NCBI GenBank assembly: GCA_914767715.1
Contig: OU612066.1
Location: 8,933,001 to 8,997,000, forward strand
Length of the DNA stretch: 64,000 nucleotides
Reading direction: 5' to 3'
Origin: Membranipora membranacea
Lineage: Eukaryota; Bryozoa; Gymnolaemata; Cheilostomatida; Membraniporidae
In this document: positions 1 to 18,552 of the stretch, in pieces
Layout: every line of letters begins with the position of its first letter
Numbering within the stretch: the stretch's first letter is position 1
The notes under the pieces: model-generated
The model's input: only the letters and a program-made list of their open reading frames with translations
Database searches by the model: none
Told to the model about the DNA's origin: nothing
Position numbers and translations under genes: made by a program

Positions 1-300
1 CAAATGGCAAATATGTTTACAGTAGAATAAAAATTATCACATCTATTAGCGCACTCCTGTACGAGGTAGTAGTTGGCAAGCTGGGCTATTGTCCGGAGAG
101 CTCACCTCCTTAAGCAGCATGGGTAGTGACCGGGACTTGATTGTTATGGTGTTCTAATACGACAGGATACTGTCATGAAGCATGTACTTCAACTTCATAC
201 GTGTCCAAACATATAAGGTCAATTGTGCAGGACCGATTTGCTTTTAGTTACACTAGTTGTCAACCGCTTACTCATTATGGTCATGTTTTTGTCACCACAG
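1..300 (+). other. Intron of CNOT3
   Basis: No exon encoding the expected CNOT3 N-terminus can be seen here. The segment ends in a pyrimidine-containing CACCACAG acceptor that joins the first visible exon, so it is read as intron. Confidence 0.7.
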
Positions 301-6434
<6,134 letters not shown>

Positions 6435-6992
6435 ATCACTCATACTCCTGTCTGCTTACTGTCTGTCGGGGTTGTTTGGGGGAGGCTTCTATGATTGCTG
6501 ACGAGATAGGAAGAATTAACCGTATGCTTTTCACTCTGGCTAATACTTAGTGAAGAGTCGGTAATTTATGTATGGTGTTCATTCTATAGTGAACAAAAAC
6601 CCAAACAACCGACCTGGTTAAATACTGACGCTTTAAACTTTGTGTACATCGCCTAAACAGAGACTGTTCGTTAGCTTTGTATACATTGGAGTGAGGTGAC
6701 AAAACTTTACTACTTTTGACCAGACCTGTGACGCATTTAACCGTGCTGCAAATTAAGACAAGCCGTTGTGTTATTTGTGCCACATTTGATGTAATGTTTA
6801 CATGTTGCAAGTGATAATAATGTACAGAAATCTTCTAATATTTTACTTGTTACTGACAGTCGAATTTGACTGATATTTTTAGATCGTTGGCTCTTTGAAT
6901 ACGTTGCCAATTGTATGTTGAGTCTCCTTAATGAACATTTTTGTACATAACTTCATGTGCATACAATGCATCTGCCGGAGGCAAATCAAAAC

Positions 6993-6998
6993 AATAAA
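6993..6998 (+). promoter_or_regulatory. Probable CNOT3 polyadenylation signal
   Basis: AATAAA lies about 560 bases after the CNOT3 stop codon, in an AT-rich stretch without ORFs. It is the best visible candidate for the 3' end of the transcript; cleavage itself cannot be confirmed from sequence. Confidence 0.4.
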
Positions 6999-7613
6999 AC
7001 TTGCTGATAAAAAATCATGTCTCCTAAACATATTTGCATGGTGAATGAGGCGATAACTACCACTTGTTAGTCCACTATCACATTAACGAGTATGGCATGG
7101 AGTATGAAAAATAACATACCACATTAATGTTAACATTCTCAATATTCTACTTCCTTTTGTGGTTTGGAATTATCTGCAACACTATGTCCATGGCAGGAGC
7201 TGCTTGTAACTGAACAAAAACCCTGACCAATCAACTTGCTCCAGAATTGCTGATAACTTTCTGCATGACAATTGTATAGCTCAAGGACAGTACACTTCAA
7301 TGCACAACCCATTTTCATTAAACTCTCGAGTTTTAATCAATATGGTTCCTTGATTCCAAAATTGTGTTCACATACCAATACAATCAACTGCCTCTCCGTT
7401 TCCTTAAACCACTCAGTCTCATTCACCAAAGAGTTGAGTCCATTTATGAATGAAAACATGGTATCAATCCAATGAGCGATCTAACATCCTTATCATTAGT
7501 TTACATGTGCTTTGTATCAAGCTCATATTCAACCTGTAGTCTGGGTCAGCGCTCACCTAACATACAGAACAGTCTAAAAAGGAATGCAAAAACAAATATA
7601 TAGAGGCCACTTG
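6999..7613. other. Intergenic, no gene seen
   Basis: AT-rich sequence downstream of CNOT3. The only ORFs are short and lack splice signals or recognisable motifs. Confidence 0.6.
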
Positions 7614-7680
7614 TATACAGGGAGGGTGGGATTAGGGAGTTTGTCCCAAACTCCCTGGTGTGAAATACCCTCCCTGTATA
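7614..7680. repeat. 67-bp palindromic element
   Basis: The segment begins TATACAGGGAGGGT and ends ACCCTCCCTGTATA, with an inner AGGGAGTTTG / CAAACTCCCT pair, so nearly all of it can fold into one hairpin. It may be a minimal MITE with terminal TA. Similar GGGAGTT / AACTCCC hairpin cores occur at 30953-30980 and 52308-52438. Confidence 0.6.
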
Positions 7681-8051
7681 GAGCTGTGCTTATTATTTTG
7701 GAGTTATTTCCTCCTATTCAAAATATTGGTGAAAAATCACTGTATTTGAACAACTATAAAAGTATAGCATAGCTTTGTAACTATGCTTCTGATTGGCCAT
7801 AGTATTGTCAAACACTTTGTGATTGGTCAACCTGTTTCAAGGTTCTCCTAAGGTCACAATGTAAGGCAAAGAGAATTACACAATAAAAATACTGTAAACA
7901 AAAATTTGGCCACTTTGAACACTCAGCAACTTGTTTGAGTGCTTCAGCTGGGAAGCAACGTAATCATAACTACGCAATACAACTTTATCTCAATTACTGT
8001 GCCTGAATGAAATAACAAAGAAAGTAGTAAAGAAGAATAGAGTACATTATT

Positions 8052-8629
8052 GACAATATAGCACTGGAGCACACAGATCACTGCAAATACTTGGGAGTGA
8101 TACTGCAGTCAGACCTAAAGTTCACTGACCACATAACATAGCCGACAAAATCTGCAGTGCCAGAAAGCAGATTGGGATGATGAGACGAGCTCTCTACTGG
8201 ACACCGGAGAGAGCCAGACTGATTGCATACAAGTCTCTCTGCCTTCCTCATCTGGAATATGCTTCCTGTGCCTGGGATCCTTCCACAAAGAGGGAGATCG
8301 AGGCACTCGAGATTGTGCAAAACCAAGGTGTGAGAATGATCTGTGGATTGAAGGGGAGGAGGGGTGTTACGGAAGCAAAGGAGAAATTGCAGCTGGAACA
8401 GCTAGTTACTAGGCGGAAGAACTCCAGGGTAAAGCTCCTACATAAGGTACTGTCAAGAGAGGAGGCCCACCCTGCACTCTGCACATCCTACGATGAAATA
8501 ATAAACCAGCCCCATACTACAGTCTCGACAAGATCACAAACACGGAACGAGCCACGCTCTATCGCTGCCACAGGGAACTGCTTTCATAACAGTTTTCTGC
8601 CCCGGACAATACTGGATAGGAAAATCTAA
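8052..8629 (+). pseudogene. LINE reverse-transcriptase C-terminal relic
   Basis: A first frame (8052-8136) reads KYLGVILQSDLKFTDHI, the typical thumb-proximal segment of non-LTR retrotransposon reverse transcriptases. A frameshift at about 8137-8140 follows, and the protein then continues as MRRALYWTPERARLIAYKSL, PHLEYASCAWDP, LEIVQNQGVRMI and FLPRTI. These are the C-terminal motifs of Jockey/CR1-type LINE ORF2 proteins. The catalytic palm and endonuclease are absent, so this is a 5'-truncated dead copy. About 200 bases of likely LINE 3' UTR follow. Confidence 0.8.
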
Positions 8630-9159
8630 GGACAATCAGATCACAATACTACTGATGCCCCACTGGATGGGTACATGTACCCACTCTGAACCCAAATGCC
8701 CTACCCATGGGATGGTATTCTGGAACAATGTCCAAACCTTATGTAGTTATGTCCAAAAACTGAGGCACGCCCCTTACGCCCCCCTAGGCGGTCTAGCGTG
8801 ATGTCGTCGTTGATGTAAGTGTAAGAATTACTCGCCAGAGAGGGAGAGACAGAGACTTGTCCTTCCATTGTTGATTGTAGCACTCATGCTGCATCACATA
8901 TCTGCTGCAGTTTTTACAAATGCCACCATCTGTAGGGGGGCCTACAAGTTTAATATTGTGTATTGAGGTGTCCAAGCACTGTGTGCCACCTGTGCCTCAG
9001 CCAAGCATTATTAGCATAGACAAGTGCATAGTGAATGAAACTGAAGATGAGACGGTATATCTTGTAATACCTCTCATTCACTGAGCATGACATTGACAAG
9101 CTGGTGTTGGGAGTCATAACTCCCTGTCAACAAAGCATGCCAGGCCACCATTCACTACA

Positions 9160-9790
9160 CTTGTCCTTGTTGTTTACTATTGCTGTGTTCAACGCACATG
9201 CTACACAATTGCATTACAAAGAATTATCAGCACAAAAATTGTGTTGTGAACGGGTTCTAAAAGCTGGATCTGATGACGGAGTTTGCATGATATGAACAGC
9301 ATTGTTGTGGGTACTGAAGGGGCTGTAAGACATGACTATCCCATAGAGCACCTGCCGCGTGTCTTACAACACCTGTCGCGCCTTGGGGCGCTGTACGGGT
9401 GTTGGATTGGGCACCTAAAATATGCATTATCGAAACAGGCCGTTCTGTACTGGCTGTAGCTAGTTTTATGAAAAATATCATAGAAGAAGGTTTGTGTGCT
9501 CAGTCATATTTTAGGTACTTAGTCTAATCCAACACTTGAGACTGATGAGCCATGTCTTAATGCACCCGGTCAGCCCCTACATCACCAACAACACTGCTGT
9601 ATAGGCATCGAGTGCTGTGAGACATCCCATACTGCACCTGTCGCTCGTCTTACAATACCCATCGCCAGTCTCAGTTTTCAGTACCTCTTCAGAACAGCAT
9701 TTATTTTTGTGATGTGTTCTAGCGTGCAACATTGGCTGCACAAACAAACCATGTACTATGACTTTTTTTAATTGGAAACTGCACATACAG
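9160..9790. mobile_element. Long imperfect inverted repeat (fold-back element)
   Basis: The left arm (about 9160-9425) and the right arm (about 9510-9790) are diverged reverse complements. Examples are GGTACTGAAGGGGCTG against the complement of CAGCCCCTACATCACC, GTGTTGGATT against AATCCAACAC, and GCACAAAAATTGTG against TTTTTGTGATGTG. The ORFs here are shared by both arms only because of this symmetry. Degenerate, no transposase. The outer ends are too diverged to fix and no target duplication is seen. Confidence 0.6.
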
Positions 9791-10280
9791 AACTGGACTT
9801 TTTCCATAATGGATGGATACAGACAGATTTCTGGAAAATTTCATCAAGCTATCATTTTCAGGGTTTATTGATAGGCTAGAGCTCATGGCATGAGCGAGGT
9901 CCAAGACATATATTTCAGGTCTTCAGTCCTGTGCTTCGCTTATACCTCCTGAGTCACCTTGTTGCATAGTGGTTTGTTTGCTTAATTTGATACTCTCTCT
10001 CTCTCCAGAGATGTTTACAAACACAAACCTGGACCATACGACTACATCATTGGCACGACACTCTTAACAGCACATGCTCTATTACTCTAAAAGGACTGCA
10101 TAGTAGTCCCCGATTTTGTGTGTTATATCACACGCTCCATATGCTGCGGGGCTTCCAAATTTGATTACAGTGGCACGTGAGGCCCAACTCCTTGTTGAAA
10201 TTCCAATTGGATTATATCTATGTTATTGGTTATTGGCGCATTACATTTATATGATTTGTCGATATGATTTTGTTTTAGCG

Positions 10281-13200
10281 ATGTTGAGGCCTCACATATC
10301 CAAACAGCTGGTGTTGCGTAGCCTCAGTAGTAAAGCCGACAATGCAGTGAAGATTGACAAGTCAAAGAAGTCAGTGCAAAAACTTTACTCTCCAAAACAG
10401 GGAGTTGATGTCAGCAAAATAAGGAACGTAGGGATCATGGCACATATAGACGCAGGAAAGACCACCACAACTGAGAGATTTCTTTATTACTCCGGTATCA
10501 CAGACAGTATAGGCAGTGTAGATAAAGGTATTAGTTATGGGATTCGTGTTAGAAAAGTTTTGATTGTCCTATGCGTGGCGCAAAATTAATTTGATTCAGT
10601 CAAGATTTCGGTTACGCTATTAATCAAAAAAGATATAAATTGTATTTGAGCACTTACCACAGTCAAATCCGCACACAGTCAATTCCGCTGCAGTTTTTAA
10701 TGACACCACATGGCTTACCAAGTTTCCGTCAAGCTCGAAGTTAATCCCTAGATCAAGCTCCAATGCAAACTTCTATTTTTAAGGCACTACAATAACAGAC
10801 TACTTAGCACAAGAGCGGGAAAGAGGTATAACTATCCAATCAGCTGCTGTGTCTGTACACTGGAACAACCACAGAATTAATATCATAGACACTCCAGGTC
10901 ACATCGACTTCACTGTGGAGGTAGAGCGCTCTCTTAGGGTAATGGATTCTGCTATTGGTAGGTCAAACTTAGTATCAAGCAGCATTACTTATCATTCAGA
11001 GTTTTCTGTTCACGTACGGGTATAAATAAAGATCTGCAACCCATTATCTGACGATGGCCTTTTTCAAGTTTATTATGTGTCCATAGAATAAATTTCCGCA
11101 GTCAATCAACCAATCTCAATAAATTTCTTAACATCTTTTGGATAGGAAGTTGGCTTCTTATGTTCATTAAATTGCTTACATACTTCATATGCTTTCTAAT
11201 GCAAATAAGTCATGCGCATCTATCTAACCTATCTAGGTGTAGTAGATGCCTCTGCTGGAGTAGAGGCTCAGACTAAGACAGTATGGCGACAGGCTAATAG
11301 GTTTAATCTACCTCGTCTTGTCTTCCTCAACAAGATGGACAAAGTTGGTGCGGATGTGAGAGTATCATTAGAATCTATTCAAAAAGAGTTTCTTGTAACC
11401 CCTCTACTCACTCAACTCAATCTAGGACTGGAGCAAGATTTTGAAGGTATGTCCCTTATTAGTTCAGAGAGAAAGTTAATGTCTTAAACTATGCGAGCCA
11501 CTGAAAATAAATTACAATTATTTGACCTCTTATGGAAAAAAAACGAGTCCTCCCGTTTGTAATTTAAATTGTGGAATATTTATATATGAAATTTAACATA
11601 CTAGAATTACTACTCCCTACTGTGCCAATCTGAAAGAGATTAATGCTTGGTTGCACTCATAAGCTTGCTGGAGACCAAGTGGCTAGAAACTGCTTTCAAA
11701 TAAACTTTATTCATTCAAATCCAATTTCTTCTATTTTTATTCCAAAATACTTACAATTGACTATTTCTCAGGCGTAGTCGATTTATTAACAATGACTAAA
11801 ATGAAGTGGACAAGAAGTTCCTCCGCTATGACATATGAAAGCGCGCCTCTGACGGAACAGGACGGCTCAGAGTTATACGATGACGCCGTTACGTTACGTC
11901 ATCAGCTAATAGACTCTCTCGCAGATTTAAACCCAGATATGATGGAGCACGTTATCAACAGTTCATCATATGATGATATATCAGCAGAGGCGATCAAACA
12001 AGCCCTGCACTCAGTCACAGTTCAGAACAAGGCCGTCCCTGTACTTCTGGGCAACGCTTCAAAGAACTGTGCCATACAGCCTCTCCTTGACGCTATAGTA
12101 GATTACTTACCTAACCCCGAAAAGAATAACAATGAATTCTCATATCAGTCAGACCAGACTTGCGCTTTTGCATTTAAAACTGTACATGAGCCACAGAGAG
12201 GGGCTGTGACCTTTGTTAGGATATACGGTGGTGCGCTCAGTAAATCTGCATCAGTCTATAACGCAACACAAGAATACTCAGAAAAGATTGGTAACCTGTA
12301 TACAATACTAGGTGATCAGTTAATGGAAACTAAAACTATATCTGCGGGTATGTAAAGAAAGAGAAGCCAATAAATTACGACCCTTCCAATCATATATATG
12401 TACTAATAACTGGTTATTAATATCTGTAATATGGCTTCAATATAGCGCAATGTCATATCCCTAACCAGGTATGTTTTTTCCAAAATGAAATCCATCATCT
12501 TTGTGTGTAAAGCATTCTTCTAAAAGAGACAATTTTCAAGCTTTCATCTTTAGGCTTCCTGAGCATACTTATAACTGTAGTAAGTCCGGATGTTAAAACA
12601 TGTTGAGCAAAAATCAGCGCTAATGTTGATTGGTACTAGATTTGCAGATGCATTTGCATTAAATTTTAGGTAACATAGCTGGTGTGACTGGTATCAATAA
12701 AACTATAACTGGAGACACACTGCTGAGCAGTGCATCAGCTCTTAGGAAGTTTGAGAAGTCTGACCAGTCTCTTCCTTCTCTTACAATACCGGAGCCTGTG
12801 TTTATGTGCTCTGTGGAGCCTTACTCTACAAGGGACCAGAAGAAACTTGATATGGCTCTCAAATGTTTGATTAGAGAAGACCCAAGTCTAAGGTAGGAAC
12901 CAAGTCAATGACTGTCTGGTACCAGATGTTGGGAGGTCCTGTCTTGATATGTTAATCCTTGTTAAATATACGTAGGCCGTGCTGTCATTCGTGAGCGCAA
13001 AGAAATTAACCAAAATACGCTGACTTATTGTCAACAGCACCAGCCAATAACCGAAATATCTTAAGCCCCACTATATACTACTGTTCTCCATTTATATAGA
13101 TACTATCTACGCAACATATTTCTGTGTTATCTGTTTTTGTGAAATATATTAAATTAATCGTTTTTATACTGTTAGGGTGAAGACTGATGTTGATTCAGGT

Positions 13201-16200
13201 CAGATGGTAATATCAGGGATGGGAGAACTCCATCTCGATATTGTCAAAGATAGATTACTGAGAGAATATAAGGTGGAGAGTTACTTTGGACCTACTTTAG
13301 TAGCTTATAGAGAATGTATACGCAAAGAGTCATCTATCATCCATCACACACTTGAAAAGTAAGTTTATTTTGTCATATACGTATCTAGTCGTCTTAAATA
13401 TAACTTAGCACCAGAGGGAATGGATTTCAGGTACAGATAAGTTTCATTGATTTTTCCCATCTTTGCCCTAACTGGATATTACATGTAGCACAATATATGT
13501 ACACCGGCTATACCAAAGCATAAATTGGTTATTTTGATGAATTGGTATGTAGATGTCTTGGAATTTTCTTAAATTGTCACCATAGCACTAATCACCTGAA
13601 TGGTAGGCAGTATCTCTTTGTATAGTTTGTCTTGGCAAGCCTTGTTAGTGGGGTACGAGGAGACAAAGCATGTCAACTTTTGCTTTCTTGTCCCTCTCCA
13701 CCAACAAAGCTTCTCAAAACAGGCAACTCATTACCCTGCTTACGATCATAAAGGTAAAGCGACTTATTCACCACGCTCGCAATTAGATCAAGTTTGATCC
13801 ATTTTGCCAGCGTTGGAATTGCCCCCTCCTCTACTGATACGCCGAAGTAGTCAGTTGTAGATGGGGGTCAATTCCAACGCTGGCGAAATGGATCAAGCTT
13901 GATCTTGCTCATAATAGTATGAATATTTTACAGTGATATTGAAGGTATGCATAATCATGTAACTGTTAGTTTGGAAGTGGTGCCTATGGAAGGGGGTTTG
14001 AGGCGGGCAGAGTTTATACGTAGCGCTACACAATCCTGGAGTGATCTCAAATGGTTCATAAGAAAACCAATTAATCACGGTGTGTCATTAGCGCTGTCAG
14101 CCGGCCCTCTGCTGTCATACCCAGTGAGTATTATATATTTATACTATCTTTTATACATGAAATATAGTTTTTATAAAAAGCCCAGAAAAATATACTAGGA
14201 GTAAATATAAGCTAGAGTTAAAGACAATGCTTGTTGTAGTATGTATGGTATGGCCAAACAACCAAGGCATGCACTCTGTCCTGCCCTCTGCCCGATCGCA
14301 ACAATGGTGCCATCTATTCAATCAAAGCCTGTGTACACCGGGGGGAGGGGGGCAAGAGTCTGGGGGGCTTAGACTAGCATGCGCCAAATGTTTCTTCTCA
14401 CTGGTCAGTCCTAACCCCCCCCCCCCCCCGTGATAGCTATGAATATACCGAACAAATAAACATGGAATGACATGTGATGTACATGATAATTTGATATTGC
14501 TTTGCTCAGTACACATTCAATATATTTGCGCAAACAGTGTAGGTTGGCAAATATGCAACTTTCAAATATTTGATCATTAACAAAAGGTTTTAAAAAGGAG
14601 CTATTTTCATTCATTTGTGTATGAAGTAATAAGTTACACAGTGCTGGCCTCGTTGAAAAGCGATCTATGGCAAACTCATCCTAGGTTCATTCTGAAATGC
14701 TAGACTTGTCACCCGGCCACAGGCAAAACCCGTTGCCGTGTGGGGCTACCAAAATGCAGCTTACAGTCACAGAGTAATATATATCTCTGTGTTATAGTAT
14801 TGACAATTAAAGTTATTATCAGTATTATAATAACACTAACTATCAATATATTGACCGTTAGTGTTATTATAATACTGATAATAACAATGAGTTGTGATTG
14901 ATTGGCAGCACCATTACATTATATATTACATAATGTAATGGTGCTGCCAATTAAAGACAACTCATTGCTCTACTAATCAGACAGCTACCATATTGTGGTA
15001 AATTTGTTTGTGAACCCAAAAATCTACTAGCTAGATTCCAAGGCGGCACCGAAAGCTAACACAAACAGTATTGGTAGAATGTTAAATAATTAAAGTGCTT
15101 TTTTAACCTGTCCCGGGGGAGACAACAAACCCCTAACCCATCTAGACCCTAGGTTTCAGAACTTTAAAATCTCAATGGTGAATTTTATAACGGCCTACCT
15201 GAGTCCATGCAAACAAAAAATATTCGCATCGACAGACTTCGAAAAGTATACATGCACTATGCTAAGAAGAGATTACGTTGTGCTACATTATTACACAATA
15301 GCGGTGTCAGTTTTAGGTAGGATATTAGCGTCATTAGCACCTTAGGCAGTGCCAAATAACGTTCATCAATCGTGATGTCTCATTCAACTGACTCCGTGTT
15401 TCTATGATTCTCAGTGCAACATTGCTATGCTCTATATTGATAGACCACATTTAACTCATTTAACATTTATTTCTGTGACTTTTCACATATGAAAGCTGCA
15501 GAAAGTGTACAATGTCCATCATCAAATTTAAACCAATCAAATGGGTCTCGTTCACTTTCACCAAACAAATTAAGACAATCCTGTCCACCTCTATAATTAT
15601 TAGGCTGCCCTGTGGCCCAGTCTGTAACCAACATGGGTGAATCAAACAGATCTCCCTTCCAAAACCATCCTCCGTTCTTTTTATACCCTCCAACCCAAAA
15701 TATCTCTCCTCTTAGTATAGCTCTGTGGCTATGATAGCCTTTCATCCACACAATCTCGGACTCGGATTCTAGGGTGGCTAGATAACCTCCCGCATCTAGA
15801 CACAGACCCCGTGCCTGATTCCATGAGACTTTCTGATCTGTGACGAATTTGTAGCAGGAGTTTGAGTCCGCCAGTGGACTAGCTATCCACCCTCTGTCAC
15901 ATCCTAGAGCCACACCTACAAGATTTATTTACCACAATTATAATGTAATCGTGTAGTCTGTCTATACATTGTCTGAGCCCCCAAGACTCTTGCCCCCCCC
16001 CCCCTGGCCAGGGAAGTCTATACAAAGTGTGTCACTCAAATTGTACAATTCTGTGGATAAATATACCTACTTTATTTTACGCATTTCTCAATTTTCAACC
16101 ATATAGATATCATACATGTACTCACCTAGGAGGGTGAGAACTACTGCTGTCTGCATTCTTATCTTCTGCATAATTTATGTCAGCGCCAACTGATCCTTCA

Positions 16201-17433
16201 CTAGTTGTACGACATTTTAAGTAATGCATTCTTTGTGTCGGACATAAATAACATCTGCTCATTCTCACAGTGGCATATCCCTCTCATAGATCAACTTATC
16301 TCTGCGATGAATCAGATGCCGATATCATCAAACTACATAATTAATCAAACATGACCCTTGTTCAAGATCTTTCTCGCTTTGTTGTTTGTTAGATTGAGGA
16401 AAAATCTGATAACTGTAGCTTCGCAATGTACGCAATCATTAATTTGGAAACAATTTTATTCAGGTTGTAGACTGTGGAGTGAATATACATGACTTTCAGT
16501 TACACAGCCGCCGTACCAGTCCTGCTATTATGTCTGCAGCGGTCTCTCAGGCTATACACAAAGCTTTGATGGAAAGTGGACCATGTCTTAGTGAGCCAAT
16601 CATGAGCCTACAAATCTACTGTGAAGAAGAATACATAGGTATGTGTTGTTCATCTAAATTACTACGATTTTATATCAAGGATAGGGTTCATTACGAATCG
16701 GAGGCCATGCTCAGTCAGATGCTGTTCGGTAGTAACGGGCGCAAGGTTGTCATCAGTTCAATTTCCAGTGCTGGCAGTCAATCTTTATCTTGTTCTGGCG
16801 GGCCGTTCATCCTAGCCAGGGTATAGGGCTCGGCTTGAGTACTATCGGTCCCAGCACCTGTACTCTGGAGGGGATAACTCTCTCCGTAATGGAGACTTAG
16901 CCATATTCCTATTTAATGCAATATTATACCAAAATTATTGCATTACAAGCGTAACATGTTCCATAAGCAAGGTTTTCAATCCTATCTTTTTACAAACGTA
17001 TAGGAGTTGTCCTACCCTATATCGAGGAAGTAAATCTCTCGGGAGTATTTGTCTCTGCCTATGTTTTCCTTTGATGTTCATCTGCTATAGTTGTGTATTG
17101 TATAACAGTTTTATGTGCGGTATAATTTATTTTTCAGGAGACATTTTACAGGATTTGGCACAGAGGCGTGCCGTGATTGGTGAGACAGTACATAAGTCGG
17201 ATGGCGTCACCATTAATGCTAGATCTCCAGTTGCTACTTTGGTTAAATACTCGACTGATTTGAGGCGTATTTCCTCGGGGAGAGCTCACTTTATGATGGA
17301 GATTGATGGATATAGTCCAATGACTAGTCACCAAACAGAACAGATCATATCCTCTCTGACAGGTGGTACACTGACTCTAGACGCAGTGAATGAAAGTAAA
17401 GATCCTTACAGTTCTAACGGCTATGCTGACTAG
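10281..17433 (+). CDS. GFM2: Mitochondrial elongation factor G2 (ribosome recycling GTPase)
   Basis: GTPase that acts with mitochondrial RRF to split ribosomes after termination. Nine exons with consistent phases: 10281-10527, 10784-10957, 11237-11446, 11772-12347, 12670-12892, 13176-13358, 13934-14123, 16464-16638, 17138-17433, giving 757 residues against about 780 in the human protein. GTPase motifs: P-loop AHIDAGKT, switch [18 protein letters not shown]. Domain II is in the 11772-12347 exon, domain III has [11 protein letters not shown], and domain V has LQDLAQRR. The chosen start gives an Arg/Lys/Ser-rich, acid-free N-terminus (MLRPHISK) fitting mitochondrial import. A longer in-frame ORF begins at 10116, but TTTTGTTTTAG just before the ATG looks like an acceptor, so a 5' UTR intron is likely. 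Similarity is to EF-G2 rather than EF-G1 (extra linkers, [12 protein letters not shown]). Intron 7 contains an antisense lectin gene. Confidence 0.95.
13785..13905. repeat. Inverted repeat in GFM2 intron 6
   Basis: AGATCAAGTTTGATCC...CCAGCGTTGGAATTG on the left is matched by CAATTCCAACGCTGG...GGATCAAGCTTGATCT on the right, with arms of about 45 bases and few mismatches around a 30-base centre. Probably a small MITE; no coding content. Confidence 0.75.
14812..14885. repeat. Perfect hairpin 1 in GFM2 intron 7
   Basis: GTTATTATCAGTATTATAAT is the start of a 29-base arm that is repeated exactly in reverse complement after a 16-base loop. There are no mismatches, which suggests recent origin or continuing correction. 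Abuts hairpin 2. Confidence 0.85.
14885..14967. repeat. Nested hairpin 2 in GFM2 intron 7
   Basis: An outer pair CAATGAGTTGT / ACAACTCATTG encloses an inner perfect pair, ATTGGCAGCACCATTACATT / AATGTAATGGTGCTGCCAAT, around a short AT loop. Directly follows hairpin 1, so the two could form adjacent cruciforms. Likely remains of a palindromic MITE. Confidence 0.85.
15467..16171 (-). CDS. Secreted single-domain C-type lectin, copy 1
   Basis: Two exons: 16126-16171 (start and most of the signal peptide, [10 protein letters not shown]) and 15467-15915, joined by GTGAG donor and TTGTAG acceptor in phase 1, giving 164 residues. After cleavage near ALG the mature protein is one C-type lectin fold: [49 protein letters not shown], then GQPNN, FDDGHC and FICEK. 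Six cysteines fit long-form CTLD disulphides. The sugar/calcium position reads QPN rather than the usual EPN (mannose) or QPD (galactose), and FDDG replaces the WND tripeptide, so specificity is uncertain. The stop overlaps an AATAAA. The gene sits antisense within GFM2 intron 7 and is a close paralogue of 18553-19193. Confidence 0.92.
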
Positions 17434-18552
17434 ATATAACAGAACAGTTATATGTCGCAGAGCAATGAATATACCTGCTGACAATAGATATCAACAATGA
17501 TGGCTTTGGATAGCTCAAGCAAGATTATTTTTCAACCTTAAAAGTTGGGCTCTAATATGGATAATATGCTTGTCTTAGAAGTGTGAACTAAACTATAACA
17601 GTAGTTGGTTCAACAAACATTTTGTTTTTGTGCGAGACTTGTGCCAAATTATCAGGAATACAGATTGTCTTTTTTCATCAAAACTTAAGAGATCACTCAC
17701 ATCCTGCAACGAGTATTATTGTGTATCGATTGCTGTTTATCGAATAACACCCATTTGGCAAACATGCAAAATTATAAACCTATACTAGGCATGGCTTTGA
17801 GATCAACAACAATAACAGTGGGAAGTTTGCCCTCCTCTACCTTGAAAGATGGTCTCTTCAGGGATGAGGAATTTGTTTGGAGAAGAAGGTGTTCATTTGT
17901 TTCTACTTCATCCCATTATCAGATCCCTCCAGACAATTTTTGTCTATATGGCAAAGAGTACAAAATGTTTTTTCGTGTGATATTTTGATGGTTGAAATTA
18001 GCCAGCAAGTATGTGTTGATGTTGGTCATAACAAGTTCACATTCATGGTAAAAGAAAGGAATGTGTAGCTTAAAATCATGCAATAGTAGAAGTACCAACA
18101 TCAAGCTATAATCCCAACCCTGCATTGAGTATCAAAATGGTTGACAATACAACAAACTGGTTGTGTATTATGCAATGGCATCTTCAAAACGATGAAAAAA
18201 ACATTCGAATCACCTTTTGATGATCAGCTGTAATAATAATTGCCTGGAGCAGATCAATTTTATGGAGGGAACGTTACTGAAAAACAGTTGTCCATCGCTC
18301 TAAGGTAAGTACAACTAGGCCAACTACCATCGCATTGAAAAAAATCATGATAGCTTCACATTTACATGATGAAGGTGGAAACGACTTCTAGAGATGGTTG
18401 TAACCTAACCACCAGTGTTGCTGGTATAATACCTAATTATTATCATCATTTGTGTTGCAATAATCTTGAGCACCTGTTTCTCTCTCGTCTGTGTATCAAT
18501 AGAAAAAAACGCAGTGTTAGTCTTGTACAACATTTATTTTTTCTGAATATTA
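17434..18552. other. Intergenic between GFM2 and lectin copy 2
   Basis: Holds the 3' UTR regions of two convergent genes. No exon-like segment or clear repeat was recognised. Confidence 0.5.

Noticed and set aside
9577-9807. Minus-strand ORF of 76 residues
   Set aside because: It exists because it lies in one arm of a fold-back repeat. No domain, splice site or independent support.
10116-10280. In-frame 55-codon upstream extension of GFM2
   Set aside because: It is hydrophobic and unlike any EF-G2 leader, and an acceptor-like TTTTGTTTTAG lies right before the ATG at 10281. The shorter start gives a good mitochondrial leader.
14416-14430. Run of C residues as a regulatory feature
   Set aside because: Simple homopolymer in an intron; length is also prone to sequencing error.
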